Positions 15,984 through 24,492 of a stretch of 64,000 nucleotides of DNA are shown here, one piece after another. Source of the DNA: Abiotrophia sp938010525 (GTDB taxonomy: Bacteria > Bacillota > Bacilli > Lactobacillales > Aerococcaceae). Under the pieces are notes generated by a model. That model searched no databases and had not been told where the DNA came from. It saw only the letters and a program-made list of their open reading frames with translations. The position numbers and the translations under genes were made by a program. Position 1 is the first letter of the stretch. Every line of letters begins with the position of its first letter. Where the stretch lies: NCBI RefSeq assembly GCF_938010525.1, contig NZ_CALLVK010000017.1:1-64000 (forward strand), read 5' to 3'.

Positions 15984-16658
15984 ATGGAATTAGCAAAATA
16001 CATTGATCACACCGCGCTTAAGGCCGACACTGGCCGTGCCACCATTGAAACACTCTGCCAAGAAGCCCGTGACTATGGCTTTATGTCAGTCTGTGTCAAC
16101 CCTACTTGGGTGGCGACTGCTCATACTTTACTAGCAGGTTCAGACGTTAAAGTCTGCACGGTTATTGGCTTCCCTCTGGGGGCTAATACCTCAGCTGTCA
16201 AAGCCTTTGAGACCCGCACCGCTATTCAAGAGGGAGCGGATGAAGTCGACATGGTTATTAACATTGGTGCTGCAAAAGACGGCAATTGGGACCTAGTCAA
16301 AGCGGATATCCAAGCCGTAGTAGAGGCAGCTAATCATCAAGCCTTAGTTAAGGTGATTTTAGAAACATGTCTCCTGACCAAGGAGGAAATCGTTAAAGCC
16401 AGTCAAGCAGCTAAGGAAGCTGGGGCTGACTTCGTTAAGACCTCGACCGGTTTCTCAACTGGCGGTGCTACTGTCCAAGATATCCGCCTCATGCGGGAAA
16501 CCGTAGGCCCTGACATGGGAGTTAAGGCCAGCGGCGGAGTTCAAAACCGAGAGGATGCCTTGGCTATGATTGAGGCAGGCGCTAGCCGAATTGGCGCCTC
16601 CAAGGGGATTGCGATTGTGACCGGCCAGGCTACAAGCAATGCACCAGGAAGCTATTAG
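15984..16658 (+). CDS. deoC: Deoxyribose-phosphate aldolase
   Basis: A 224-residue class I TIM-barrel aldolase that cleaves deoxyribose-5-phosphate into acetaldehyde and glyceraldehyde-3-phosphate. LAKYIDHTALKADT, VDMVINIGAAKDG, the Schiff-base segment VKTSTGFSTGGAT (active Lys) and GVKASGGVQ are all intact. ATG at 15984 is nine bases after AAGGAAGGA; the reading frame runs back to 15957 inside rsmE but without a ribosome site. Its position between rsmE and relA is unusual, since deoC normally travels with other nucleoside-catabolism genes. Confidence 0.96.
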   Translation: MELAKYIDHTALKADTGRATIETLCQEARDYGFMSVCVNPTWVATAHTLLAGSDVKVCTVIGFPLGANTSAVKAFETRTAIQEGADEVDMVINIGAAKDGNWDLVKADIQAVVEAANHQALVKVILETCLLTKEEIVKASQAAKEAGADFVKTSTGFSTGGATVQDIRLMRETVGPDMGVKASGGVQNREDALAMIEAGASRIGASKGIAIVTGQATSNAPGSY

Positions 16659-16686
16659 TAATTGCAAGTAAGAAAGGAAGAGTAGG

Positions 16687-18897
16687 ATGGCACAAGCACC
16701 AGATTTAACGGCCGCAGATGTCATGGCCCTCTGCGAAAGCTACATGAATGAAAAGCATGTGGCCTTCGTTAAAAAGGCGTTGGATTTCGCCACAGAAGCC
16801 CACAAGGAGCAATTTCGCTTATCGGGAGAAGCATACATCGTGCATCCTATTCAAGTTGCTGGAATTCTCGCCCAACTCAAGATGGACCCTGATACGGTCG
16901 CGACCGGCTTCCTCCATGATGTGGTGGAAGATACTGACTACACCCTAGAAGATATCGTCCGCGAATTTTCTGAGACGGTAGCCTTCTTGGTAGATGGCGT
17001 CACCAAGTTGGGGAAATTTAAGTTCCAGAGTAAGGAAGAAGCCTTAGCAGAAAACCACCGTAAGATGCTCTTGGCCATGGCCAAAGACATGCGGATTATC
17101 ATGGTCAAACTGGCTGACCGCCTTCATAATATGCGGACCCTTAAATTCCAAAAGCCGTCCAAGCAAGTGGAAAAATCTCAAGAAGCGATTGAGATTTATG
17201 CACCGCTAGCTGACCGTTTAGGGATGAACTTGATTAAGTGGGAACTGGAAGATATTGCACTGCGTTATATCAATCCAGACGCCTACTATCAGATTGTCAA
17301 CTTGATGAAGTCCAAGCGGGAAGAGCGCGAGACCTATATTCAAGAAGCCATTCAGGATATTAACGAGGCCATTGAAGAATTACATATCAAGGCCGATGTT
17401 TATGGGCGTCCAAAGCACATTTATTCTATTTACCGTAAGATGGTCAAGCAGAATAAGGATTTTGATGAAATCTATGACCTCTTAGCTATCCGTGCCCTGG
17501 TTCCGACCATTAAGGACTGTTATGCTGTCCTAGGGGCGGTCCATACCAAGTGGAAACCAATGCCTGGCCGCTTCAAAGACTATATCGCCATGCCTAAGGC
17601 TAATCTTTATCAATCCATTCATACGACGGTTATCGGTCCGCATGGCAAACCGGTTGAAATTCAGATTCGGACTTTCCAAATGAATGAAGTGGCGGAGTAC
17701 GGGGTTGCAGCTCACTGGGCATACAAGGAAGGTAAGACCCAGCAAGTCCGCGAAGATGAAGCCATTAAGAAGCAACTGACTTGGTTCCGCGATATTGTAG
17801 AATTAGAAGATGAAGCCAAGGACGCCGGTGAGTTCATGGATTTCGTTAAGGAAGACATCTTCAAGGACCAAGTCTATGTCTTCTCACCAAAGGGGGATGT
17901 CTTCGAACTGCCTAATGGGGCGGGGCCCTTGGACTTTGCCTACCATGTCCATACGGATGTGGGTCAGAAAACAATTGGGGCCAAGGTCAACGGCAAGATT
18001 GTCCCACTTAACTACAAGCTCAAAAACGGCGATATCGTTGATATCTTAACCAACCCGAATTCCAATGGACCAAGTCGTGACTGGTTGAAATATACCGCCA
18101 CTTCCAAGGCACGTAACAAAATCAAGCGTTACTTCAAACTACTTGATCGCGATCGCAATAGTGAACGTGGTCAAGCCATGGTGGAAGAAGAACTCAAGAA
18201 AAATGGCTATAGCCTTAAACTATTGGCCAAGAAGGCCTATGAGAAGGAACTCTTTGAACGCTATAATGTGCCGAGTTTGGCTGACCTTTTTGCAGCCGTA
18301 GCCTTGGGGGAAGTATCTGCCATTAGTGTCTATAACTTCTTGCATAGTAAGGAACAGAAGGATGTCCCACCGGCAGAGCCACTAACCAATGAGCAAACCC
18401 TCAACAAACCTGAGACCGAGGCCATGAAGATTCAGCATGAAAATGGCGTCATGGTGCGTGGGGTTAACAACCTTATGATTCGTCTCAGTCGTTGCTGCAG
18501 TCCGGTTCCAGGTGACCAAATTGTGGGTTACGTGACACGAGGACGGGGGATTTCAGTTCACCGTAAGGACTGTCCTAACTTACTCAATGAACCTGATTTG
18601 CAACAACGGACGATTCCAGTTGAATGGGAAAGTACGGGTCAGCTTGGTGCCGACTATGTCACCGAGATTCGGGTAGTGGGATTTGACCGCAATGGACTGA
18701 TTAATGAAGTCTTGCATGTGGTCAACCACTCGGTTAAGACCCTGCGCAATGTTAACGGGAAAGTTGACGACAAGACTTCAACGGCGACAGTCACTATTAA
18801 GGTTGCCATCTCTAATACGGCTCAACTAGAAGATCTCATGGTCAAATTACGTAACATTCCGGACGTTTATGAAGTAACCCGGGTCAATAATAAGTAG
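16687..18897 (+). CDS. relA: Bifunctional (p)ppGpp synthetase/hydrolase
   Basis: A 736-residue long RSH enzyme controlling the stringent response. The HD hydrolase domain is intact (YIVHPIQVAGIL and HDVVEDT near residue 80, DRLHNMRT), followed by the synthetase domain (GRPKHIYSIYRKM, AVLGAVHTKWKPMPGRFKDYIAMPKANLYQSIHTTV), the TGS domain (DQVYVFSPKGDVFELP), a conserved-cysteine segment (RCCSPVPGDQIVGYVTRGRGISVHRKDC) and a C-terminal ACT domain. Both active sites look intact. AAAGGAAG precedes the ATG. dtd follows after 11 bases, as in Bacillus and streptococci. Confidence 0.97.
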   Translation: MAQAPDLTAADVMALCESYMNEKHVAFVKKALDFATEAHKEQFRLSGEAYIVHPIQVAGILAQLKMDPDTVATGFLHDVVEDTDYTLEDIVREFSETVAFLVDGVTKLGKFKFQSKEEALAENHRKMLLAMAKDMRIIMVKLADRLHNMRTLKFQKPSKQVEKSQEAIEIYAPLADRLGMNLIKWELEDIALRYINPDAYYQIVNLMKSKREERETYIQEAIQDINEAIEELHIKADVYGRPKHIYSIYRKMVKQNKDFDEIYDLLAIRALVPTIKDCYAVLGAVHTKWKPMPGRFKDYIAMPKANLYQSIHTTVIGPHGKPVEIQIRTFQMNEVAEYGVAAHWAYKEGKTQQVREDEAIKKQLTWFRDIVELEDEAKDAGEFMDFVKEDIFKDQVYVFSPKGDVFELPNGAGPLDFAYHVHTDVGQKTIGAKVNGKIVPLNYKLKNGDIVDILTNPNSNGPSRDWLKYTATSKARNKIKRYFKLLDRDRNSERGQAMVEEELKKNGYSLKLLAKKAYEKELFERYNVPSLADLFAAVALGEVSAISVYNFLHSKEQKDVPPAEPLTNEQTLNKPETEAMKIQHENGVMVRGVNNLMIRLSRCCSPVPGDQIVGYVTRGRGISVHRKDCPNLLNEPDLQQRTIPVEWESTGQLGADYVTEIRVVGFDRNGLINEVLHVVNHSVKTLRNVNGKVDDKTSTATVTIKVAISNTAQLEDLMVKLRNIPDVYEVTRVNNK

Positions 18898-18908
18898 GAG
18901 GCCCCTCA

Positions 18909-19358
18909 ATGCGAGTACTTATTCAACGTTGCCGTCGGGGGCAGGTTGCAATTGACGGTCAAGTGGTAGGAGCGATTGATAGGGGCTTTGTCCTCTTAGT
19001 CGGTGTGACTCACGAAGACGGCCCAGAAGATGTGACCTATTGCGCCCGCAAAATCAGCAAACTGCGTGTTTTTGAAGATGAGCAGGGGCGGATGAATGCC
19101 AGTTTGGATAGTCTGCCGGACGGCGCCATTCTATCTATTAGCCAATTTACCCTCTATGGCGATGTCCGCAAGGGCAACCGGCCAAGTTTTACCCAGTCGG
19201 CTCGTCCAGAAGTGGCGGAGCCTCTCTATGAGTCCCTTAACCAAGCTCTAAGGGAGGCGGGCTTCCGCGTGGAAACCGGGCGCTTTGGAGCAGACATGCA
19301 GGTCTTAATTGAAAATGACGGACCAGTAACCATCCTAATCGATTCAAAAGAAAAATAA
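18909..19358 (+). CDS. dtd: D-aminoacyl-tRNA deacylase
   Basis: A 149-residue proofreading enzyme that hydrolyses D-amino acids from tRNA. SISQFTLYGD and the cross-subunit motif NRPSFTQSARPE (with GP near the C-terminus, NDGPVT) are intact. TAGGAGG overlaps the relA stop region and lies nine bases before the ATG. Last gene of the prmA operon. Confidence 0.96.
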   Translation: MRVLIQRCRRGQVAIDGQVVGAIDRGFVLLVGVTHEDGPEDVTYCARKISKLRVFEDEQGRMNASLDSLPDGAILSISQFTLYGDVRKGNRPSFTQSARPEVAEPLYESLNQALREAGFRVETGRFGADMQVLIENDGPVTILIDSKEK

Positions 19359-19361
19359 GTA

Positions 19362-19403
19362 AAATCCAGAGATTGAACCTGACTCAATCCCTGGATTTTT
19401 TCT
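19362..19403 (+). terminator. Terminator after dtd
   Basis: AAATCCAG-AGATTGA pairs with TCAATC-CCTGGATTT across a seven-base loop, followed by TTT. Confidence 0.85.
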
Positions 19404-19413
19404 TAATATTAAA

Positions 19414-19443
19414 CACAAAAAAAGAACCCAGATAGGGCTCTTT
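19414..19443 (-). terminator. Terminator after tRNA-Leu
   Basis: Reverse strand AAAGAGCCC, five-base loop, GGGTTCTTT, then TTTTG. Confidence 0.75.
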
Positions 19444-19448
19444 TATGA

Positions 19449-19531
19449 TGCGGAGAAAGGGATTTGAACCCTCACGTCCTATTGGACACATGCGCCTGAA
19501 GCATGCGCGTCTGCCGTTCCGCCATCTCCGC
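19449..19531 (-). tRNA. tRNA-Leu (anticodon CAG)
   Basis: Reverse-strand class II tRNA of about 83 nt. The acceptor arms GCGGAGA and TCTCCGC pair fully, with discriminator A at 19449. The anticodon stem CATGC/GCATG encloses loop TTCAGGC, anticodon CAG (complement at 19496-19498). A long variable arm (TGTCC..GGACG) and T-arm with GGTTCAAATCC follow, as in leucine tRNAs. CCA is not encoded (TCA follows), so it must be added by the CCA enzyme. A TATAAT (19546-19551, reverse) is the likely -10. Confidence 0.95.
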
Positions 19532-19538
19532 TTAATAC

Positions 19539-19560
19539 AAAATGTATTATACTACATTTT
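19539..19560. repeat. Palindrome over the tRNA-Leu -10 region
   Basis: AAAATGTA (19539-19546) and TACATTTT (19553-19560) flank six bases; the reverse-strand TATAAT lies in its middle. It could be an operator or simply AT-rich promoter DNA. Confidence 0.4.
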
Positions 19561-19610
19561 GCTGAAAAAGGGAATGACAAAGGCCTAAAAGCGTTTAAGT
19601 TTTTACTGGA

Positions 19611-20435
19611 CTAGAGGCTAACTCCCATAAAGTCACGAATGATGGGAACCAGACCATCTTGGTCGTTGGAGAGGGTAATATGGTCGGCTGCTTCCTTAAG
19701 CAGTGGGGTGGCATTAGCCATGGCAACGCCCAAACCGGCTGTCTCAATCATGGTCAAGTCGTTATTCCCATCGCCGCAGGCAATAACCTGGTCTAGGGTT
19801 AAACCAAGGTGTTGGCAGAGGACTTTAATGGCTTGGCCTTTGGAGACTTGATGGTGGACGAACTCCAGGAAATAAGGCTTAGAGGTGGTGGCATAGGTTA
19901 AATCGCCGAAGCGTCCCTTCAATTCAGCATCTGCAGCTGTCACTAGGTCTGGGTCACCAACTCCAATGAATTTCATCCGGGCTTTAGTTAGTTGAGACAG
20001 GTTGGCGATGGCCTCCGAATCATAACGGTCGGGAATACCTGTTAATTGACTTTCAATGTGGCTATAGTCATTGGGCTTATCCATGACCACGTACTCGTCG
20101 ATATAGGTTAGGACAGTCAGCCCCTTAGCTTGAATATATTGGACAATGTCATCTTGAGCGTCCGCTTCTAGGCGTTGGCTGAAGAGTTCCTGGCCATCCG
20201 CCATACTGGTGATGGCGGCGCCATTGAAGGAAATGATGTAAGAATTGAAATGGTCTAATTTCAGCTGCTTAGCCGTTTCAATCATAGAAGGGGTTGGTCG
20301 GCCGCTAGCTAGCACGACTTTCTTGCCTTGTTCCTGAGCCTTCATCAAGGCCTGGTAGGTGGCATCAGAGATTGTGTTCTTGCTGGTCATCAAAGTATCG
20401 TCAATATCTAAGACCAGCATTTGATAATCTGTCAT
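19611..20435 (-). CDS. HAD-superfamily (Cof-type) sugar-phosphate phosphatase
   Basis: A 274-residue Cof/YidA-like phosphatase. Motif I LDIDDTL (residues 9-15) gives the nucleophile Asp; motif II is ASGRPT; motifs III-IV are VSKGQAIKVLCQHLG and ACGDGNNDLTMIETAGLGVAMANA. A C2-type cap lies between. These enzymes dephosphorylate a broad range of sugar and nucleotide phosphates, so the real substrate is not predictable. AAGGAG precedes the ATG. Single-gene unit. Confidence 0.9.
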   Translation of the reverse strand: MTDYQMLVLDIDDTLMTSKNTISDATYQALMKAQEQGKKVVLASGRPTPSMIETAKQLKLDHFNSYIISFNGAAITSMADGQELFSQRLEADAQDDIVQYIQAKGLTVLTYIDEYVVMDKPNDYSHIESQLTGIPDRYDSEAIANLSQLTKARMKFIGVGDPDLVTAADAELKGRFGDLTYATTSKPYFLEFVHHQVSKGQAIKVLCQHLGLTLDQVIACGDGNNDLTMIETAGLGVAMANATPLLKEAADHITLSNDQDGLVPIIRDFMGVSL

Positions 20436-20466
20436 AAGTGGACTCCTTAATCAATTTGCTAGATTT

Positions 20467-20495
20467 ATTGTATCGAAAAGCCTAGAAAATGACAA
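20467..20495 (-). promoter_or_regulatory. Promoter of the HAD phosphatase gene
   Basis: Reverse strand TTGTCA (20490-20495), 17-base spacer, TACAAT (20467-20472). Confidence 0.7.
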
Positions 20496-20511
20496 CTATC
20501 TGAGTTACAAT
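20483..20511 (+). promoter_or_regulatory. Possible promoter of the lipid kinase gene
   Basis: TAGAAA (20483-20488), 17-base spacer, TACAAT (20506-20511). It overlaps the divergent HAD promoter, so the two may interfere. Confidence 0.35.
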
Positions 20512-20568
20512 TAATAGGTTAATGCTAGTACCAGACAGGTGCTAAGGAGGCAGGAGGCAGGAGACTAG

Positions 20569-21495
20569 ATGCAAGAATTAGCAATTATTGCCCACCAAGG
20601 GGCAGGCGGTGGCCAAGGAGGTAAAGTCTTGGAGGAGACTCTGGCAGCCCTGAACAAACGCCAAATAGCGCCTAAAGTCTATATTAGCACCTATACTGGA
20701 CACAGTCAGCTTTTGGCTCAGCAATTGGCCCAGGAGCCGGTCATTGCGGTTATTGGGGGTGACGGTACTCTGCACGAAGTTGTGGCTAGTCTAGCTGGAC
20801 AATCACAGCCACCTGCTATTCTCTATTTGCCGGCTGGACGTGGTAATGACTTTGCTAGGGCTTGGCAAGCTAAACGGAAGCTAGCTCAAGCCTTAGATCA
20901 ATTGCAGGCAGGTAACCGACTTCAAGTGCCGATTCTGCGTTTGCAAGATCAGGTCAGTGGACAAATTAGCTATGGGATTAATAGCCTAGGGATAGGTTTT
21001 GATGCCATGGTTAATCAGCAATCCAAGGCTTTAAGACTGGGGCGTCTATTAGCAAAGTGGCATTTGGGCAAGTTGTCCTACCTAGTGGCTGTTTTTGCTA
21101 GCTTACCTAAATTAGAGGCTTTTGAGGTTAGCCTCAGCCTTGATGGTCAGCCAGTTCAAGTGGTGTCTGACTGCTATCTCTTCAGTGTACTCAAGAATCC
21201 TTATATGGGTGGGGGCATAAAATTAGATAATCTAGGCCAGGCTGGCAATCCAGAGATTAGTGTGATGGCCTTTCACAGTATCAAGGCTAGACATTTACCA
21301 GGCTTGATTTGGCGGGTCTTAGTCAGTCATAAGCAGGACCAATCGCCTCAAGTCAGTCGTTGGACCGGGCAAAAGCTTGATTTGGCTATTAAACAAGCCA
21401 TTCTAGGTCAAGTAGATGGGGAGGTCCAGGAGGCGGCGCCACGTCAGCTGACCGTTGATTGGTTGACTTATCCATTTATCCTAGCAGAACCTTGA
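20569..21495 (+). CDS. Diacylglycerol/lipid kinase family protein (YegS/DgkB type)
   Basis: A 308-residue soluble lipid kinase of the DAGK catalytic family. VIAVIGGDGTLHEVV is the nucleotide-binding GGDGT motif, followed by LYLPAGRGNDFARAW and a C-terminal beta-sandwich domain. The first loop reads IIAHQGAGGGQGG where most relatives have NPxSGxG, a mild departure. It may recycle diacylglycerol from teichoic acid synthesis (DgkB) or act on another lipid. The ATG is preceded by several GGAGG-like sites. The alaS promoter begins at its stop codon. Confidence 0.83.
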   Translation: MQELAIIAHQGAGGGQGGKVLEETLAALNKRQIAPKVYISTYTGHSQLLAQQLAQEPVIAVIGGDGTLHEVVASLAGQSQPPAILYLPAGRGNDFARAWQAKRKLAQALDQLQAGNRLQVPILRLQDQVSGQISYGINSLGIGFDAMVNQQSKALRLGRLLAKWHLGKLSYLVAVFASLPKLEAFEVSLSLDGQPVQVVSDCYLFSVLKNPYMGGGIKLDNLGQAGNPEISVMAFHSIKARHLPGLIWRVLVSHKQDQSPQVSRWTGQKLDLAIKQAILGQVDGEVQEAAPRQLTVDWLTYPFILAEP

Positions 21496-21521
21496 CTTTT
21501 AGGGGCTTTTAGCCGTATAAT
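21492..21521 (+). promoter_or_regulatory. Promoter of the T-box-alaS transcript
   Basis: TTGACT (21492-21497), 18-base spacer, perfect TATAAT (21516-21521). The -35 overlaps the end of the lipid kinase gene. Confidence 0.85.
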
Positions 21522-21527
21522 GGTAGA

Positions 21528-21739
21528 GGTATAAGGCTATGTTGAACCCAGCCTCAGAGAGACTTCATATGGTGGAAGAAGTCACGGGTATCAATGCTCC
21601 CTTAGGTCTTCCTAGTGGCAACATTAGCGTAGGATTGGCGTTAACAATCATTAGAGATGTAATGAAGCAGATTCGTTATAAGCAAGGTGGTACCGCGACT
21701 TATCGCCCTTGCATGTAATGAGTGTGTTTTTTATTTTTT
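21528..21739 (+). promoter_or_regulatory. T-box riboswitch controlling alaS
   Basis: A leader of about 210 bases between promoter and alaS. The T-box core AAGGTGGTACCGCG lies at 21684-21697; its UGGU bulge would pair with ACCA at the 3' end of uncharged tRNA-Ala (discriminator A). GCAAGG (21682-21687) and CCTTGC (21707-21712) form antiterminator helix A1. A Stem III-like TCATTA/TAATGA hairpin lies at about 21650-21668. The competing terminator is listed separately. I could not assign the specifier codon with confidence, but the downstream gene makes alanine the expected ligand. Confidence 0.92.
21694..21739 (+). terminator. T-box-controlled terminator before alaS
   Basis: CGC-(G bulge)-ACTTAT (21694-21703) can pair with ATGAGTGTG (21718-21726), immediately followed by TTTTTTATTTTTT. 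It uses bases of the antiterminator, so the two folds exclude each other. Confidence 0.65.
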
Positions 21740-21760
21740 AGAAAAAGGAGTTCATCGTAT

Positions 21761-24406
21761 ATGAAGCAATTGACGAGTGCGCAAATTCGCCAAATGTATC
21801 TTGATTTTTTCGCAGAGAAGCAACACCAAATTATTCCAAGTGCCTCTTTGATTCCGGTCAATGACCCAACCCTCTTGTGGATCAACGCCGGTGTGGCACC
21901 CCTTAAAAAATACTTCGACGGGACGGAAGTGCCAGACAACCGTCGTTTGGCTAACGTGCAAAAATGTATCCGAACCAATGATATTGAGAACGTAGGTTAC
22001 ACTGCCCGCCACCATACCCTCTTCGAAATGCTGGGAAACTGGTCTATCGGCGATTACTTCAAGAAAGAAGTCATCGCTTGGGCCTGGGAATTCTTAACGA
22101 GCGAGCGTTGGTTAGGCTTTGAAGCAGATAAGCTATTTGCCACCTACTATCCAGATGACAAGGAAACACCCGAAATCTGGAAACAACAACCAGGTTTTAT
22201 TGCTGATCACTTGGTGGCAGTAGCAGATAACTTCTGGGATATCGGGGCTGGCCCATGTGGTCCGGATACTGAGATTTTCTACGATCGTGGCCAAGAATTT
22301 AATAACTTGGAAGCAGACGACCCTGAAAACTACCCTGGTGGTGAGAATGAGCGTTGGTTGGAAATCTGGAACTTAGTTTTCTCTGAGTTCAACCATTTAC
22401 CAGATGACACCTATCAACCACTTCCTAACAAGAACGTCGATACCGGGATGGGGTTGGAACGGGTAGTCTCTGTCATTCAAAATGCCAAAACCAACTATGA
22501 GACAGACCTCTTCGTGCCAATTATTCAAGCCATTGAAAAAGTCTCTGGTGTAGACTTTGCCTCAGCTGGTGACAAACAAGTCAGCTTCAAGGTCATTGCT
22601 GACCACATTCGCGCGGTGTCCTTCGCGATTAGCGATGGGGCACTACCATCCAATGAAGGGCGTGGCTATATCCTACGTCGTCTCATTCGTCGTAGTGTCA
22701 TGCATGGTCGAAAATTGGGGATTAGCCGTAGCTTCTTAAGTGAATTAGTCCCTGTTATTGCGGACATTATGGGGGCTTACTACCAAGAATTAAGAGAGCA
22801 ATTAGCCTTCGTTCAAAAGGTTATCTTAAATGAAGAAGAGCGATTCCACGAAACTATTGAAGGTGGGGAAGCTCATCTGAATGACTTGATGGCTAGCCTC
22901 AAAGCTGAGGGCAAGACCGTGGTTCCGGGTGCGCAAGCCTTCCAACTCTATGATACTTTTGGTTTCCCACTGGAGTTAACCGTTGAATTGGCTGATAGCC
23001 AAGGCTTCACAGTCGATCAAGAAGGTTTTGAGACGGAAATGGAAGCCCAACGTCAACGGGCTCGCGCGGCTCGTTCTAAGGAAGAGAGTATGCAAGTCCA
23101 AAGCGACCTCTTACAAAACATTACCGATGCCTTTGATTTCGTGGGTTACGAAACGCTCGTCACCAACGCGACCATCAAGGCGATTGTGCTGGATGAAGCC
23201 AAGGTAGATCAGTTGCCAGCTAATCAAGAAGGTTGGGTATTCTTCAACCGTAGTCCTTTCTATGCTGAAATGGGTGGGCAAGTAGCTGACTCTGGGATTA
23301 TCCTAGATGGCGATCAAGAAGTGGGCCAAGTCTTAGATGTTAAGAAAGCACCTCAAGGTCAGTTTATGCACCGTATCAAAACGGGCCATATGCCATTGAC
23401 TGTCGGTCAATCCTATACCTTAGAAGTGGATCGTGCAGCGCGTCTGAAGACCAACCAAAATCATACTGCAACCCACCTCTTACACCGTGCCTTGAAGGTT
23501 GTTTTGGGTAGCCATGCCAACCAAGCGGGCTCTTACGTTGGGCCAGATCGCTTACGTTTTGACTTCTCTCACTTTGGTAAAGTAACGCCTGAGGAGCTCA
23601 AGCAGATTGAAGCCTTTGTCAACCAATGGATTGCCAACTCTGCTAATGTGGATATCGCTGAAATGTCCATTGAAGATGCTAAAGCAACAGGTGCTATGGC
23701 TCTCTTTGGGGAAAAATATGGTGATGTTGTACGGGTTGTTAATATTGCAGGCGAATCTATCGAGTTGTGTGGTGGGACCCATGTGAACAACACCAATGAG
23801 ATTGGCACCTTCAAACTCCTAGCTGAGTCTGGGATTGGGGCCGGGATTCGCCGGATTGAAGCCTTGACTGGTCAAGCTGCTGTTGCGGATTATCAGGCTC
23901 AAGCTGATCTCCTCCAAGAAGTGCAAAATCATCTCAAAGTGGCTCAAGCTAGCCAACTCTTACCACGTTTAGAGCAATTGCAAGAAGAACTCCGTCAAGC
24001 GCAAGCTCAGGTAGAATCGCTCAACGCAAAATTACTTCAAGCTGAAGCGGGCAAAGTCTTCCAAGATGTACAAAATGTTGGAGATGTGACTTATGTAGCC
24101 ATTAACTTAGGTAATCAATCTGTTGATGGGATGCGTCAAATGGCTGACATCTGGAAGAAAGAAGCACCATCTAACATCTTGGTCTTAGTTGCTAGCCAAG
24201 AGGAAAAAGTGAGCCTTATGGTCCAAGTGGACGAGCAAGGCTTGGCTGCTGGTCTTAAGGCTGGTAACCTGATCAAGCCATTAGCGGCAATTGTCGGCGG
24301 TGGCGGTGGTGGTAAGCCACAAATGGCTCAAGCCGGTGGTAAGAAACCAGAAGCGATTCCAGAATTATTGGCGCAAGTCAGCACCATCATTAGCGAACAA
24401 TTGTAG
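21761..24406 (+). CDS. alaS: Alanyl-tRNA synthetase
   Basis: An 881-residue class II synthetase charging tRNA-Ala. The N-terminal catalytic domain begins MKQLTSAQIRQMYLDFFAEKQHQIIPSASLIP and includes NVGYTARHHTLFEMLGNWSIGDYFK. The editing domain has the zinc ligands of HTATH and CGGTH (NHTATHLLHRAL, IELCGGTHV), and the C-Ala domain ends with GGGGGGKPQMAQAGG. All regions appear intact. ATG at 21761 is ten bases after AAAAGGAG; the frame extends upstream into the T-box but without a start signal. Confidence 0.98.
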   Translation: MKQLTSAQIRQMYLDFFAEKQHQIIPSASLIPVNDPTLLWINAGVAPLKKYFDGTEVPDNRRLANVQKCIRTNDIENVGYTARHHTLFEMLGNWSIGDYFKKEVIAWAWEFLTSERWLGFEADKLFATYYPDDKETPEIWKQQPGFIADHLVAVADNFWDIGAGPCGPDTEIFYDRGQEFNNLEADDPENYPGGENERWLEIWNLVFSEFNHLPDDTYQPLPNKNVDTGMGLERVVSVIQNAKTNYETDLFVPIIQAIEKVSGVDFASAGDKQVSFKVIADHIRAVSFAISDGALPSNEGRGYILRRLIRRSVMHGRKLGISRSFLSELVPVIADIMGAYYQELREQLAFVQKVILNEEERFHETIEGGEAHLNDLMASLKAEGKTVVPGAQAFQLYDTFGFPLELTVELADSQGFTVDQEGFETEMEAQRQRARAARSKEESMQVQSDLLQNITDAFDFVGYETLVTNATIKAIVLDEAKVDQLPANQEGWVFFNRSPFYAEMGGQVADSGIILDGDQEVGQVLDVKKAPQGQFMHRIKTGHMPLTVGQSYTLEVDRAARLKTNQNHTATHLLHRALKVVLGSHANQAGSYVGPDRLRFDFSHFGKVTPEELKQIEAFVNQWIANSANVDIAEMSIEDAKATGAMALFGEKYGDVVRVVNIAGESIELCGGTHVNNTNEIGTFKLLAESGIGAGIRRIEALTGQAAVADYQAQADLLQEVQNHLKVAQASQLLPRLEQLQEELRQAQAQVESLNAKLLQAEAGKVFQDVQNVGDVTYVAINLGNQSVDGMRQMADIWKKEAPSNILVLVASQEEKVSLMVQVDEQGLAAGLKAGNLIKPLAAIVGGGGGGKPQMAQAGGKKPEAIPELLAQVSTIISEQL

Positions 24407-24443
24407 GCTTTTTTGCCGGAATTGTTGCAAAAAGGTTCCAATC

Positions 24444-24463
24444 TTGTACAGAGTCATGTACAA
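24444..24463. repeat. Palindrome upstream of ireB
   Basis: TTGTAC (24444-24449) and GTACAA (24458-24463). The right arm contributes to a possible -10, TACAAT (24459-24464), paired with a weak TTCCAA (24436-24441). Confidence 0.35.
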
Positions 24464-24492
24464 TAAGATTAAACGAGAGGATTGGTGATAGT

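Noticed and set aside
21682..21760. The alaS T-box was first considered translational because no long terminator stem was obvious.
   Set aside because: A bulged nine-pair stem (21694-21703 with 21718-21726) directly before TTTTTTATTTTTT explains transcriptional control.
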